From Takifugu bimaculatus (Eukaryota > Chordata > Actinopteri > Tetraodontiformes > Tetraodontidae), in contig CP034975.1 in NCBI GenBank assembly GCA_004026145.2, positions 22,537,111 to 22,601,110 of the forward strand: 64,000 bases of DNA, read 5' to 3'. The translations under genes and the position numbers were made by a program. Positions 21,092-32,280 of this stretch are shown here, in pieces (the first letter of the stretch is position 1; the number at the start of each line of letters is the position of its first letter). The notes beneath the pieces are model-generated. The model was not told where the DNA came from, did not search any database, and was given only the letters and a program-made list of their open reading frames with translations.

Positions 21092-22252
21092 TTGAGGTTA
21101 AAATCTGTGCTCAGTGCAAATTTAAATTACGGGGGTTTCAGGAAGAAGTTGTCCGCGCCAGTTAGCAAATATGAGTCTTGCTGTATAGGGGGTCCAAGTG
21201 ATGTTGTCTTTTTCTGTAATGAAGAGGTGGTTTGGAATTTCTGGTAGTGTTTTGTAATGTGTTGTCATGGTTTCGTTGATAAGTTCCAAATTGTCCTGTT
21301 GTGTCTGTGTTAACTGGGATGAGTAGTTGAGGATGGGGAAGTAGGCTGCTGCATTGGGAAAGGTCCGCTTAGCAGCACGGAATAATCTCCTTAGTTGCTT
21401 GATTGTGGTTTTGCTTGGGTCCTGGTCTCTGTTGTTAATGCCTATGGCAAAGATTACGATCTCGGTATTCGGGTTGGGGGGGGAATTTTCACAGACTTTG
21501 AGGAAATGGTAAGCATTTGCTCCGGGGGTAACTATCTATTTGTATGTCTGGGTTGGTGTGTTCGGGGAAGTGGTCAACGTTGGAGTCACCCAGGATGAGG
21601 AAACTTGAACTGCTTTTGAAGACCCAGTCCTGGATTTTGTGGTTGGGTCTAGCTAAATGGTAATTTGGCCTAAAGGTGGGAAGTGTTGAGGGTTGAGACG
21701 GGCTAGGAAATACAGATGGCCAACTGTCACTTGGCTCTGGAGAAGTAACTGGAGGGGATGAGGGGAACAGAGGGGAAGATGGGTAAGTTAGGTTTGGGTC
21801 AATGGATGTGCTGGTGCTCTGGGGCTGATGGGCCAACAATGCAGACTCCCCCGATGTTTGTGGGGAGGTAGGAGGCTCAGATAGGGTGGTCTGGCAGTCA
21901 GCATCGACTTTTGGCACCCTGGTCATCATTTTGGCCTGCTTCGGCCTGCATTGTGATGGGATCCCTAGCTCAGTCAGATCCACCTGGGCACCAGCGGAAG
22001 GTAGCTGTGGGGCAGAGGGGAGGATCTTGTCTGGGAGAGAGACAGAGACATTGGAGTGAAAACTGTGTGTGATTAAATTGTGATCCTGTGTGGTCGGTTG
22101 GGTGATGGGGTGGTGGGTATCTGTAGCTATTATGGGTAACTTGGGTGTGGTGGGAATAATTTTACCAGGTTGTTCAGTAGTGAAGGAACTTGTAGGGGGG
22201 ACGGGTACAATGGCAGGAACTGGGTCTTCCCTAGGTGGAGGAGGCCCCCAGG
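21092..22252 (-). mobile_element. Retroelement-derived segment, unit 5 (5' truncated)
   Basis: Only the 3' 1.16 kb remains. It holds the ORF remnant listed next and no hammerhead or pol III boxes. At about 22253 the sequence AGGCCCCCAGGT passes into AACCCTAACC of the dhx8 intron repeat, where intact units read GACCC, so the junction has a few bases of microhomology. Confidence 0.6.
21122..22252 (-). pseudogene. SGNH/GDSL-like retroelement ORF1, unit 5 (C-terminal part)
   Basis: The N-terminal half is missing because of the junction at 22252. An extra G near 21523 shifts the frame after IQIDSYP. The stop TAA is at 21122-21124. A base substitution next to the stop (CCC GTA ATT TAA) marks this copy apart from the others. 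Confidence 0.6.
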
Positions 22253-22253
22253 T

Positions 22254-23233
22254 AACCCTAACCCTAACTCTAACCTCTAACCCACCCTGCTGGGTTAGGG
22301 TTAACTCTAACCTCTAACCCACCCTGCTGGGTTAGGGTTAGCTCTAACCTCTAACTCTAACCCACCCTGCTGGGTTAGGGTTAACTCTAACCTCTAACTC
22401 TAACCCACCCTGCTGGGTTAGGGTTAACTCTAACCTCTAACCCACCCTGCTGGGTTAGGGTTAACTCCAACCTCTAACCCACCCTGCTGGGTTAGGGTTA
22501 ACTCTAACCTCTAACTCTAACCCACCCTGCTGGGTTAGGGTTAACTCTAACCTTTAACCCACCCTGCTGGGTTAGGGTTAGCTCTAACCTCTAACTCTAA
22601 CCTACCCTGCTGGGTTAGGGTTAACTCTAACCTCTAACCCACCCTGCTGGGTTAGGGTTAGCTCTAACCTCTAACCCACCCTGCTGGGTTAGGGTTAACT
22701 CTAACCTTTAACCCACCCTGCTGGGTTAGGGTTAGCTCTAACCTCTAACTCTAACCCACCCTGCTGGGTTAGGGTTAACTCTAACCTCTAAGCCACCCTG
22801 CTGGGTTAGGGTTAACTCTAACCTCTAACCCACCCTGCTGGGTTAGGGTTAACTCTAACCTCTAACTCTAACCCACCCTGCTGGGTTAGGGTTAACTCCA
22901 ACCTCTAACCCACCCTGATGGGTTAGGGTTAACTCTAACCTCTAACTCTAACCCACCCTGCTGGGTTAGGGTTAACTCCAACCTCTAACCCACCCTGATG
23001 GGTTAGGGTTAACTCCAACCTCTAACCCACCCTGATGGGTTAGGGTTAACTCCAACCTCTAACCCACCCTGCTGGGTTAGGGTTAACTCTAACCTCTAAC
23101 CTCTAACCCACCCTGATGGGTTAGGGTTAACTCTAACCTCTAACCCACCCTGCTGGGTTAGGGTTAACTCTAACCTCTAACCCACCCTGATGGGTTAGGG
23201 TTAACTCTAACCTCTAACCTCTAACCCACCCTG
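22254..23233. repeat. dhx8 intron minisatellite, expanded (copy 2)
   Basis: About 26 units of roughly 37 bp (CCCACCCTGCTGGGTTAGGG with TTAACTCTAACCTCTAA). Each unit contains short telomere-like words on both strands, so it can form a hairpin between TAACCC and GGGTTA. The same repeat has only about six units in copy 3 (44985-45195) and is a remnant in copy 1 (2408-2458). Confidence 0.9.
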
Positions 23234-23260
23234 CTGGGGGATTTCTGCCTGGTTCCTCAG

Positions 23261-24006
23261 GACAAGCAGGCTTTGGCTGACCAAAAGAAGGCAAAGTTCC
23301 ACCAGCCGGAGGGAGACCATCTGACCCTGTTGGCAGTTTACAACTCCTGGAAGAACAACAAGTTCTCCAACCCCTGGTGCTACGAGAACTTCATCCAGGC
23401 TCGCTCCCTTCGCAGAGCCCAGGACATCCGCAAACAGATGCTGGGAATCATGGACAGGTACCAGGCTTAGGAGGGAAGCCAGTCCACCTTTCCTGATGAA
23501 GGTCTCATGCTCCTGATGCTCCTGATGCTCCTTAGGCACAAGCTTGACGTGGTGTCCTGTGGCAAAGCAACAGTCCGGGTCCAGAAAGCCATCTGCAGTG
23601 GTTTCTTCAGGAACGCAGCCAAGAAGGATCCTCAGGAAGGCTACCGCACCCTGATCGACCAGCAGGTGGTCTACATCCACCCCTCCAGTGCTCTGTTCAA
23701 CCGCCAGCCGGAGTGGTATGAAAACACCTTTACTGTTGCTGTTGACCCCCCTCAGGCCCGTTCTGAGCCTGGCTTTCCCTCCCCAGGGTCGTCTACCATG
23801 AGCTGGTGCTGACCACCAAGGAATACATGCGGGAGGTGACCACCATCGACCCCCGCTGGCTGGTGGAGTTCGCGCCTGCGTTCTTTAAGGTGTCCGACCC
23901 CACTCGCCTCAGCAAGCAGAAGAAGCAGCAGCGCCTGGAGCCTCTGTACAACCGCTACGAGGAGCCCAACGCCTGGAGGATCTCGCGCGCCTTCAGACGC
24001 CGTTGA
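23261..24006 (+). CDS. dhx8: dhx8 last three exons, copy 2
   Basis: Exons 23261-23457 ([19 protein letters not shown]), 23536-23715 ([18 protein letters not shown]) and 23787-24006 ([16 protein letters not shown] to RRR and TGA). All acceptors and donors are intact and phases join (AG|G, TG|G). This is the OB-fold/C-terminal part of DHX8. The exon that should precede it is absent because upstream DNA is the retroelement array. The donor at 2336 in copy 1 is in the same phase (0) as the acceptor here, so a 20.9-kb intron could join them. ATTAAA polyadenylation signal at 24114-24119. Alternatively it is an unexpressed duplicate. Confidence 0.8.
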
Positions 24007-24719
24007 GGCCCAGAGCGAGTCAAAGCCAAGGACCTCAGACCGTGTGGACTATTTATGCTGCCATTTTCTATCAGAAATGTGACGTCTGGACCAGTGTGAA
24101 CAGAAATGTCCTCATTAAACATCACTTTTGTAGCCTCGGCTTTCATTGAGAACCAAAGCTTTCACGGTCGAGACTGGAGGAGCAGAAAGGTGGAACTGGA
24201 TCAGCGCTGATCCCTGGTGGCCGTCGGCCACGTGCACATGTGTGCACGCGCTGACATTGGGGAAATAAAAGGCAACGACGGTCAAAAATGATTTCAATGT
24301 CCCGTCTGAGTGGGACTGGATCCCTACACCTGCTATGGCTGAGACTGGGAGGCCAAGTGAGCGGTGGGAATCATTCCTGGGGGATCTAGTGGATCCCCTC
24401 TGTGGGGCGTGGATGGATGACGGTGGCACTTTAGGTTAGGTTAGTCCGGCAGCCCCCCAAAGGTGCTGCTCAAGGAGCCGGACTGCTGGGGTCAGGGGTC
24501 AAAGCAGTTCACCCTTATTCATAAAACCACCCTGGGCGGGGCAACTAGGGGGTCGGCGATGCAGATGCATCCAATGTTAAAAGAACACTTTTAAAGTTGG
24601 TCTATTTATGTTTCTGCTGCTCTTTATCTAACTTGTTTGAAAACCATTTATTCTGAATCATTAGTTTAGCCTCTGATATCCCGGAGGCAGGTTCAAGTCT
24701 CCTGTCACTCTCCGTGTGA

Positions 24720-24733
24720 CCACCAGGGGGCGC
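24720..24733 (+). promoter_or_regulatory. CTCF-like motif, block copy 2
   Basis: CCACCAGGGGGCGC, same position relative to the genes and same orientation as in copy 1. Confidence 0.5.
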
Positions 24734-24766
24734 AGCGACCTCACGGCTCCAACTAAGAGCTGCTGA

Positions 24767-24848
24767 GTCATGTTTCTGTCAGTCATGTTTCTGCTGAGTC
24801 ATGTTTCTGTCAGTCATGTTTCTGCTGAGTCATGTTTCTGTCAGTCAT
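24767..24848 (+). repeat. Short tandem repeat gtcatgtttctg, copy 2
   Basis: Shorter version of the array at 3972, about five units. Confidence 0.75.
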
Positions 24849-25479
24849 GTGGTCCTCTGTGTGCAGCATGTTGCTGCTAACAATGCTAACAACGTGGTCC
24901 TGGTCGTGGTCACCACGTCAGGGTAGAAGACAGGTGCACATCCAGGTGGTCAAAGGTTCGGGTCGCGGCTCAGACAGACCAGAACAGGAAAAGCTGATCC
25001 GGGTGTGTTTCGGCTCAGGAATTTCCAGGGTTCCCAGGATTGTGGTCAAGCAGGATGAGTGAGTGATTAGCAGAGGCGGTTGGACAGGATTGGACAGGAA
25101 CACACGTGTCTCTTCTTCGGTTCCTTTATCTTCAGAACTATTGAGTGATTTCATAAAGATAAAATCATAATTAATACCTCAAAGATGACTCAGGCCTGAA
25201 AGAGAGCAAGGAAAAAATGCTCTGGTTGTTACTAGTCGTCATGGTAACTGGATCACATGGGCCGACACACTGAAGAGGACATTAACCCAAAAATCTGTGG
25301 AGCCTTTAGCATTAGCAACCAGTCTAGCTGCTTCACACGGTGCTGAATGCTGCTACTGTCTCCCCTGCAGTGAAGCATCATGGGAGGTGGCAGATGGACA
25401 AACCAGCAGTGCGTGGTTGACGAGAACCTGTGACACACTCACACACACTCACACACTCACACACTCACACACTCACGCC

Positions 25480-26072
25480 ATGGAGGAAGGCTTCAGTTTA
25501 AACGTGCTGGTAAGTGAAGTCTCTCTTCTCTCTGTAGCAGCACCTTCCTGCTGGAAACGTGAGGTTTTATTCCGGTTTTCCAGCCAAATGAGCCCGTTTT
25601 AACGGCGGTCCCGAGGGAGAGTAACGCCTCTCACCTGTTGTCATTCAGAAGAAAGTGGCGGCAGAAAGCCGACTACACGGACGTGTCGCTGACAGCGGCT
25701 GAGCGCGTGCGAGCGCTGGGGAAGATGGGCAACAGCGTGGAGATCAACCAGGACGTCCACCCACGCCGGTACTTCCGCTCCGGGGTGGAGATGGAGCGCA
25801 TGGCCGATGTTTACCTGGCCGAGGGCAGCCTGGAGAACGCCTACGTCTTATACACCAAGTTCATCATGTGAGATCCCGCCACACCTCCAAAACAAAGCGT
25901 ACAAACAAGCAGTGAGGCTTCGGCTGTTGCCAAGGTTACGGGGACGTTACAGGGGGGACCATGGACAACATGAAACTGTACCTCTCCTGTTTTCAGTCTG
26001 TTTGTAGAGAAATTGCCACATCACAGAGATTATCAGCAATGCAGCGTCCCCGAGAGACGTCTCATCATGAAG
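25480..26072 (+). pseudogene. stambpl1: stambpl1 exons 1-3, copy 2 (frameshifted, truncated)
   Basis: Exons 25480-25509, 25649-25867 and 25997-26072. One extra A in GCAGAAAGCC (near 25666) shifts the frame near the start of exon 2; copies 1 and 3 read GCAGAAGCC. As in copy 1, the sequence ends in intron 3 telomere-like repeat and the other eight exons are missing. The residue at the variable site matches the intact copy 3 (EGSLEN). Confidence 0.85.
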
Positions 26073-26337
26073 GTAACATCCTCCGCTCAGGTTGTCATGA
26101 CGATTACGTTCAACTCACATGTTGAGAAGAGAGAGAGATTAGAGCAGATATGCTAGCAGGAACCAGCCAGGCCAGAGATCATCGGATCTTTGTTACACTC
26201 ATGAAGGTCGGTGCTCCTGGAGAGCTTTTAGTGTGACAGGGAGAGGACAGATCCAGGACTAAAAGGATCTGGGGATGAGTAGATCTCCTTAGATCCCCAT
26301 CTCCTCCCTCACCGTAGCTCCACACTTTTCAGGGCAT

Positions 26338-27066
26338 AGGTTGGGGTTAGGGTTAAGGGGCTAGGGTTAGGGGGTTAGGGTTAGGGTTGGGGGTTAGGGT
26401 TAGGGAGTTAGGGTTAGGGTTAGGGGTTAGGGTTAGAGTCAGGATTAGGGGTTAGGGTTAGGGTTAGGGGGTTAGCGTGTTAGGGTTGGGGTTAGGGTTA
26501 GGGTTAAGGGTCTAGGGTTAGGGTTAGGGTCAGGGTTAGGGGTTAGGGTTAGAGTCAGGGTTAGGGTTAGGGGTTAGGGGTTAGGGTTAGGGGTTAGGGT
26601 TAGAGTCAGGGTTAGGGTTAGGGGTCAAGGTTAGGGTTAGGGTTGGGTTAGGGTTAGCCGGTCGTGGAGATAGGGTTAGGGTTAGGGTTAGGGGTTAGGG
26701 TTGGGTTAGGGTTAGGGTTAAGGGTCTAGGGTTAGGGGTTAGGGGTTAGGGGTTAGGGTTAGGGTTAGGGGTTAGGGGTTAGGGGTTAGGGTTAGGGTTG
26801 GGTTAGGGTTAGGGTTAGGGGTTAGGGTTAGGGTTGGGTTAGGGTTAGGGTTAGGGTTAGGGTTAGGGTTGGGTTAGAGTTAGGGTTAGGGTTAGGGTTT
26901 AGGGTTGGGTTAGAGTTAGGGTTAGGGTTAGGGTTAGGGTTAGGGTTAGGGTTGGGTTAGAGTTAGGGTTAGGGTTAGGGTTAGGGTTAGGGTTGGGTTA
27001 GAGTTAGGGTTAGGGTTAGGGTTAGGGTTAGGGTTAGGGTTGGGTTAGAGTTAGGGTTAGGGTTAG
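26338..27066 (+). repeat. Telomere-like repeat in stambpl1 intron 3, copy 2
   Basis: TTAGGG-type array, G-rich strand on plus. The first 450 bp closely match 5626-6100, including GCCGGTCGTGGAGAT; that string occurs again at the right edge (27067), where the array stops. The later part is more regular (TTAGGG with periodic GGGTTAGAG). Confidence 0.9.
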
Positions 27067-27475
27067 CCGGTCGTGGAGATAAGCTCCCTCCATCACTCAC
27101 AACTTCACAAACCTCCCTGGTTGTTTTCTGCTGCTCTTTGAAAAGAAGCAGGTCCAGCAAAGAAAAATCATTGTTCCAAAATACGTTCAGTCACATGAGC
27201 GACAGTCACACGCCTAACCCTAACCCTAACCCTAACCCCAGGACTTATTTGAACTCACCCTGACCCCAACCCCTAACCCTAACATCAACCCCTAACCCTA
27301 ACTAACTCTGCCCATGGTCCTGTTCTCAATCCTAGCCTCATTATTCCAACCCCAAACCGATGTCCCCATACCCAAAACCCAATCTCGTGCCCGCTAAGCC
27401 TTGTACCTATCAATCAAACCCACCTCAAACTAAGCCCACATTTAACTCAGCCCGCATACGGGAGAGCCCATAGGA
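27067..27475. other. Non-repetitive link plus degenerate CCCTAA stretch
   Basis: About 145 bp without telomere-like sequence, then from 27212 a C-rich plus strand with short CCCTAA runs fading into degenerate CCAACCCC-like DNA. No gene is visible. The change from G-rich to C-rich plus strand across this link means the two flanking arrays face each other. Confidence 0.7.
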
Positions 27476-27930
27476 GGTTAGGGTACGAAAAATAGGACAA
27501 GTGCAGTGCCACATGGCCTAACGAGGCTAAGGAGAAGGTTGAAGTATAGGGAGGCAAAAGAGAGGAAAGGGAGAAATGAGGTTAAGGAAAGGGGGAGAAC
27601 CAAGGAAAAGATGGCATGAAGAAGGAGAGGGGAGGAAGGGAAGGATGAAGAGAAAGGGTTAAGTTCAAAAGAGGGAAAAAGGAAATTAAAAGGAAAAATA
27701 AAAAGGAATAAAACAGGGGAGATGTTACAGGGAAACACAAATTCAATTAGAAACAGGGGAAACAACAAATACAAAAGATAAAATACAAGGGAAGGGAAGG
27801 GACATTTAAATTGAAAATAAAAAAACATGAAAAGCAAAAAGCGATGGGAGTATAAAAGGGGAAACGGAAATTAGAGACCTCAGAAGGTCCAAAGATTCGG
27901 AAGGAGGAACATCACAAAATGTAAACGATA
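27476..27930. other. Purine-rich segment
   Basis: The plus strand is strongly A/G-rich over about 400 bp (runs such as GGAAAGGGAGAAATGAGG). A TATAAAAGGGG motif occurs near 27851. No convincing coding frame. It may be a triplex-prone spacer or part of an unknown repeat. Confidence 0.5.
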
Positions 27931-27947
27931 AAGAGGTTAAAGGTTAA

Positions 27948-30900
27948 TGCTAACCCTAACCCTAATGCTAACCCTAACCCTAATGCTAACCCTAACTCCA
28001 ACCCTAATGCTAACCCTAATGCTAACCCTAACTCTAACCCTAATGCTAACCCTAACCCTAACTCTAACCCTAATGCTAACCCTAACCCTAATGCTAACCC
28101 TAACTCTAACCCTAATGCTAATGCTAACCCTAACTCTAACCCTAATGCTAACTCTAACCCTAACCCTAATGGTAACCCTAACCCTAATGCTAACTCTAAC
28201 CCTAATGCTAACCCTAACCCTAATGCTAACCCTAACTCCAACACTAACCCTAATGCTAACCCAACCCTAACCCTAATGCTAACCCTAACACTAACCCTAA
28301 TGCTAACACCTAACCCTAATGCTAACCCTAACCCTAATGCTAACCCTAACCCTAATGCTAACCCTAACTCCAACCCTAACCCTAATGCTAACCCTAACCC
28401 TAATGCTAACCCTAACCCTAACTCCAACCCTAATGCTAACCCTAACTCCAACCCTAACCCTAATGCTAACCCTAACCCCAACCCTAATGCTAACCCTAAC
28501 CCTAACCCTAACCCCAACCCTAATGCTAACCCTAACCCTAACTCCAACCCTAACCCTAATGCTAACCCTAACCCCAACCCTAATGCTAACCCTAACCCTA
28601 ACTCCAACCCTAACCCTAATGCTAACCCTAACGCTAACCCTAACGCTAACTCCAACCCTAATGCTAACCCTAACTCCAACCCTAACCCTAATGCTAACCC
28701 TAACCCTAATGCTAACCCTAACCCTAACTCCAACCCTAATGCTAACCCTAACCCTAATGCTAACCCTAACACTAACCCTAATGCTAACACCTAACCCTAA
28801 TGCTAACCCTAACCCCAACCCTAATGCTAACCCTAACCCTAACTCCAACCCTAACCCTAATGCTAACCCTAACCCCAACCCTAATGCTAACCCTAACCCT
28901 AACTCCAACCCTAACCCTAATGCTAACCCTAACGCTAACCCTAACGCTAACTCCAACCCTAATGCTAACCCTAACTCCAACCCTAACCCTAATGCTAACC
29001 CTAACCCCAACCCTAATGCTAACCCTAACCCTAACTCCAACCCTAACCCTAATGCTAACCCTAACCCCAACCCTAATGCTAACCCTAACCCTAACTCCAA
29101 CCCTAACCCTAATGCTAACCCTAACGCTAACCCTAACGCTAACTCCAACCCTAATGCTAACCCTAACTCCAACCCTAACCCTAATGCTAACCCTAACCCT
29201 AATGCTAACCCTAACCCTAATGCTAACCCTAACCCTAATGCTAACCCTAACCCTAACACTAACCCTAATGCTAACACCTAACCCTAATGCTAACCCTAAC
29301 CCCAACCCTAATGCTAACCCTAACCCTAACTCCAACCCTAACCCTAATGCTAACCCTAACCCCAACCCTAATGCTAACCCTAACCCTAACTCCAACCCTA
29401 ACCCTAATGCTAACCCTAACGCTAACCCTAACGCTAACTCCAACCCTAATGCTAACCCTAACTCCAACCCTAACCCTAATGCTAACCCTAACCCTAATGC
29501 TAACCCTAACCCTAACTCCAACCCTAATGCTAACCCTAACCCTAATGCTAACCCTAACCCTAACACTAACCCTAATGCTAACACCTAACCCTAATGCTAA
29601 CCCTAACCCTAATGCTAACCCTAACCCTAATGCTAACCCTAACTCCAACACTAACCCTAATGCTAACCCAACCCTAACCCTAATGCTAACCCTAACACTA
29701 ACCCTAATGCTAACACCTAACCCTAATGCTAACCCTAACCCTAATGCTAACCCTAACCCTAATGCTAACCCTAACCCTAATGCTAACCCTAACCCTAACT
29801 CTAACCCTAACCCTAATGCTAACCCTAACCCTAATGCTAACCCTAACCCTAACTCCAACCCTAATGCTAACCCTAACTCCAACCCTAACCCTAATGCTAA
29901 CCCTAACCCCAACCCTAATGCTAACCCTAACCCTAACTCCAACCCTAACCCTAATGCTAACCCTAACCCTAATGCTAACCCTAACGCTAACCCTAACGCT
30001 AACTCCAACCCTAATGCTAACCCTAACTCCAACCCTAACCCTAATGCTAACCCTAACCCTAATGCTAACCCTAACCCTAACTCCAACCCTAATGCTAACC
30101 CTAACCCTAATGCTAACCCTAACCCTAACACTAACCCTAATGCTAACACCTAACCCTAATGCTAACCCTAACCCTAATGCTAACCCTAACCCTAATGCTA
30201 ACCCTAACCCTAACCTTAATGCTAACCCTAATGCTAACCCTAACCCTAATGCTAACCCTAACCTTAATGCTAACCCTAACCCTAATGCTAACCCTAACCC
30301 TAACACTAACCCTATTTCTAACACCTAACCCTAATGCTAACCCTAACCCTAATGCTAACCCTAATGCTAACCCTAACCCTAATGCTAACCCTAACCCTAA
30401 CCTTAATGCTAACCCTAATGCTAACCCTAACCCTAATGCTAACCCTAACTCCAACCCTAATGCTAACCCTAACTCTAACCCTAATGCTAACCCTAACCCT
30501 AACTCTAACCCTAATGCTAACCCTAACCCTAATGCTAACCCTAACTCTAACCCTAATGCTAATGCTAACCCTAACTCTAACCCTAATGCTAACTCTAACC
30601 CTAACCCTAATGGTAACCCTAACCCTAATGCTAACTCTAACCCTAACCCTAATGCTAACCCTAACCCTAATGCTAACCCTAACTCCAACACTAACCCTAA
30701 TGCTAACCCAACCCTAACCCTAATGCTAACCCTAACACTAACCCTAATGCTAACACCTAACCCTAATGCTAACCCTAACCCTAATGCTAACCCTAACCCT
30801 AATGCTAACCCTAACTCTAACCCTAACCCTAATGCTAACCCTAACCCTAATGCTAACCCTAACCCTAATGCTAACCCTAACCCTAATGCTAACCCTAACC

Positions 30901-32280
30901 CTAACTCCAACCCTAATGCTAACCCTAACTCCAACCCTAACCCTAATGCTAACCCTAACCCCAACCCTAATGCTAACCCTAACCCTAATGCTAACCCTAA
31001 CCCTAATGCTAACCCTAACGCTAACCCTAACGCTAACTCCAACCCTTATGCTAACCCTAACTCCAACCCTAACCCTAATGCTAACCCTAACCCTAATGCT
31101 AACCCTAACCCTAACTCCAACCCTAATGCTAACCCTAACCCTAATGCTAACCCTAACCCTAATGCTAACCCTAACCCTAACCCTAACTCCAACCCTACTA
31201 ACCTGCTAACCCTAACTCCAACCCTAACCCTAATGCTAACCCTAACCCCAACCCTAATGCTAACCCTAACCCTAACTCCAACCCTAACCCTAATGCTAAC
31301 CCTAACCCTAATGCTAACCCTAACGCTAACCCTAATGCTAACCCTAACCCTAACTCCAACCCTAATGCTAACCCTAATGCTAACCCTAACCCTAACCCTA
31401 ATGCTAACCCTAATGCTAACCCTAACTCCAACCCTAACCCTAATGCTAACCCTAACCATAATGCTAACCCTAACCCTAATGCTAACCCTAACCCTAATGC
31501 TAACCCTAACCCTAACCCTAACTCCAACCCTAATGCTAACCCTAACTCCAACCCTAACCCTAATGCTAACCCTAACCCCAACCCTAATGCTAACCCTAAC
31601 CCTAACTCCAACCCTAACCCTAATGCTAACCCTAACCCTAATGCTAACCCTAACGCTAACCCTAACGCTAACTCCAACCCTAATGCTAACCCTAACTCCA
31701 ACCCTAACCCTAATGCTAACCCTAACCCTAATGCTAACCCTAACCCTAACCTTAATGCTAACCCTAACCCTAATGCTAACCCTAACCCTAACCTTAATGC
31801 TAACCCTAATGCTAACCCTAACCCTAACCCAACCCTAACCCTAATGCTAACCCTAACCCTAACCCTAACCCAACCCTAACCCTAACCCTAATGCTAACCC
31901 TAACCCTAACCCTAACCCAACCCTAACCCTAACCCTAATGCTAACCCTAACCCTAACCCTAATGCTAACCCTAATGCTAACCCTAATGCTAACCCTAACC
32001 CTAATGCTAACCCTAACCCTAACCTTAATGCTAACCCTAATGCTAACCCTAACCCTAACCCAACCCTAACCCTAATGCTAACCCTAATGCTAACCTAACC
32101 CTAACCCAACCCTAACCCTAATGCTAACCCTAACCCTAACCACCCTAACCCTAACCCTAATGCTAACCCTAACCCAACCCTAACCCTAACCCTAATGCTA
32201 ACCCTAACCCTAACCCTAATGCTAACCCTAATGCTAACCCTAATGCTAAGCTACCCTATGCTAACCCTAATGCTAACTTA
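27948..32280. repeat. Variant telomeric hexamer array (CCCTAA/TGCTAA/CTCCAA)
   Basis: About 4.3 kb in which almost every hexamer is CCCTAA, TGCTAA, CTCCAA, CTCTAA, CCCCAA or CGCTAA, with C-rich strand on plus. The six-base phase is kept except at breaks reading AACACCTAACCC, found near 28308, 28787, 29275, 29582, 29716, 30147, 30323 and 30757. These breaks mark a higher-order repeat of about 430-490 bp with shorter partial copies. After 31838 the array changes to CCCTAACCCAACCCTAA-type units. Long open frames on both strands are a by-product of the phase. Confidence 0.9.

Larger units (their letters stand above)
6287..22252. repeat. Tandem array of about 3.55-kb telomere/retroelement units, 4.6 copies
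   Basis: Head-to-tail array. The landmark GGGATAAAAC follows positions 6300, 9830, 13403, 16956 and 20497, giving periods of 3530, 3573, 3553 and 3541 bp. Each unit consists of a 160-175 bp spacer with a poly-G run, 0.4-0.45 kb of TTAGGG/TTAGGGG/GAGAGGGTTAGGG repeat, then 2.9 kb of retroelement DNA whose coding strand is minus. The fifth unit is cut at 22252, inside the ORF, where it joins dhx8 intron repeat. Units are near-identical and differ mainly by homopolymer indels and repeat number, so the amplification is recent or homogenised. Confidence 0.9.
22254..26790 (+). repeat. Segmental duplication block, copy 2 (partial)
   Basis: Starts inside the dhx8 intron minisatellite, so the exon seen at 2207 and 44787 is absent. 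It continues through the last three dhx8 exons and stambpl1 exons 1-3 into the intron 3 telomere-like repeat. Sequence is almost identical to copies 1 and 3. Confidence 0.85.

Noticed and set aside
27947..31838. Very long open frames coding Asn-Pro-Asn-Ala repeats or Leu-Gly repeats on both strands, recalling malaria surface-protein repeats
   Set aside because: They follow directly from a hexamer array with no stop in phase, exist on both strands, and have no splice or promoter context.
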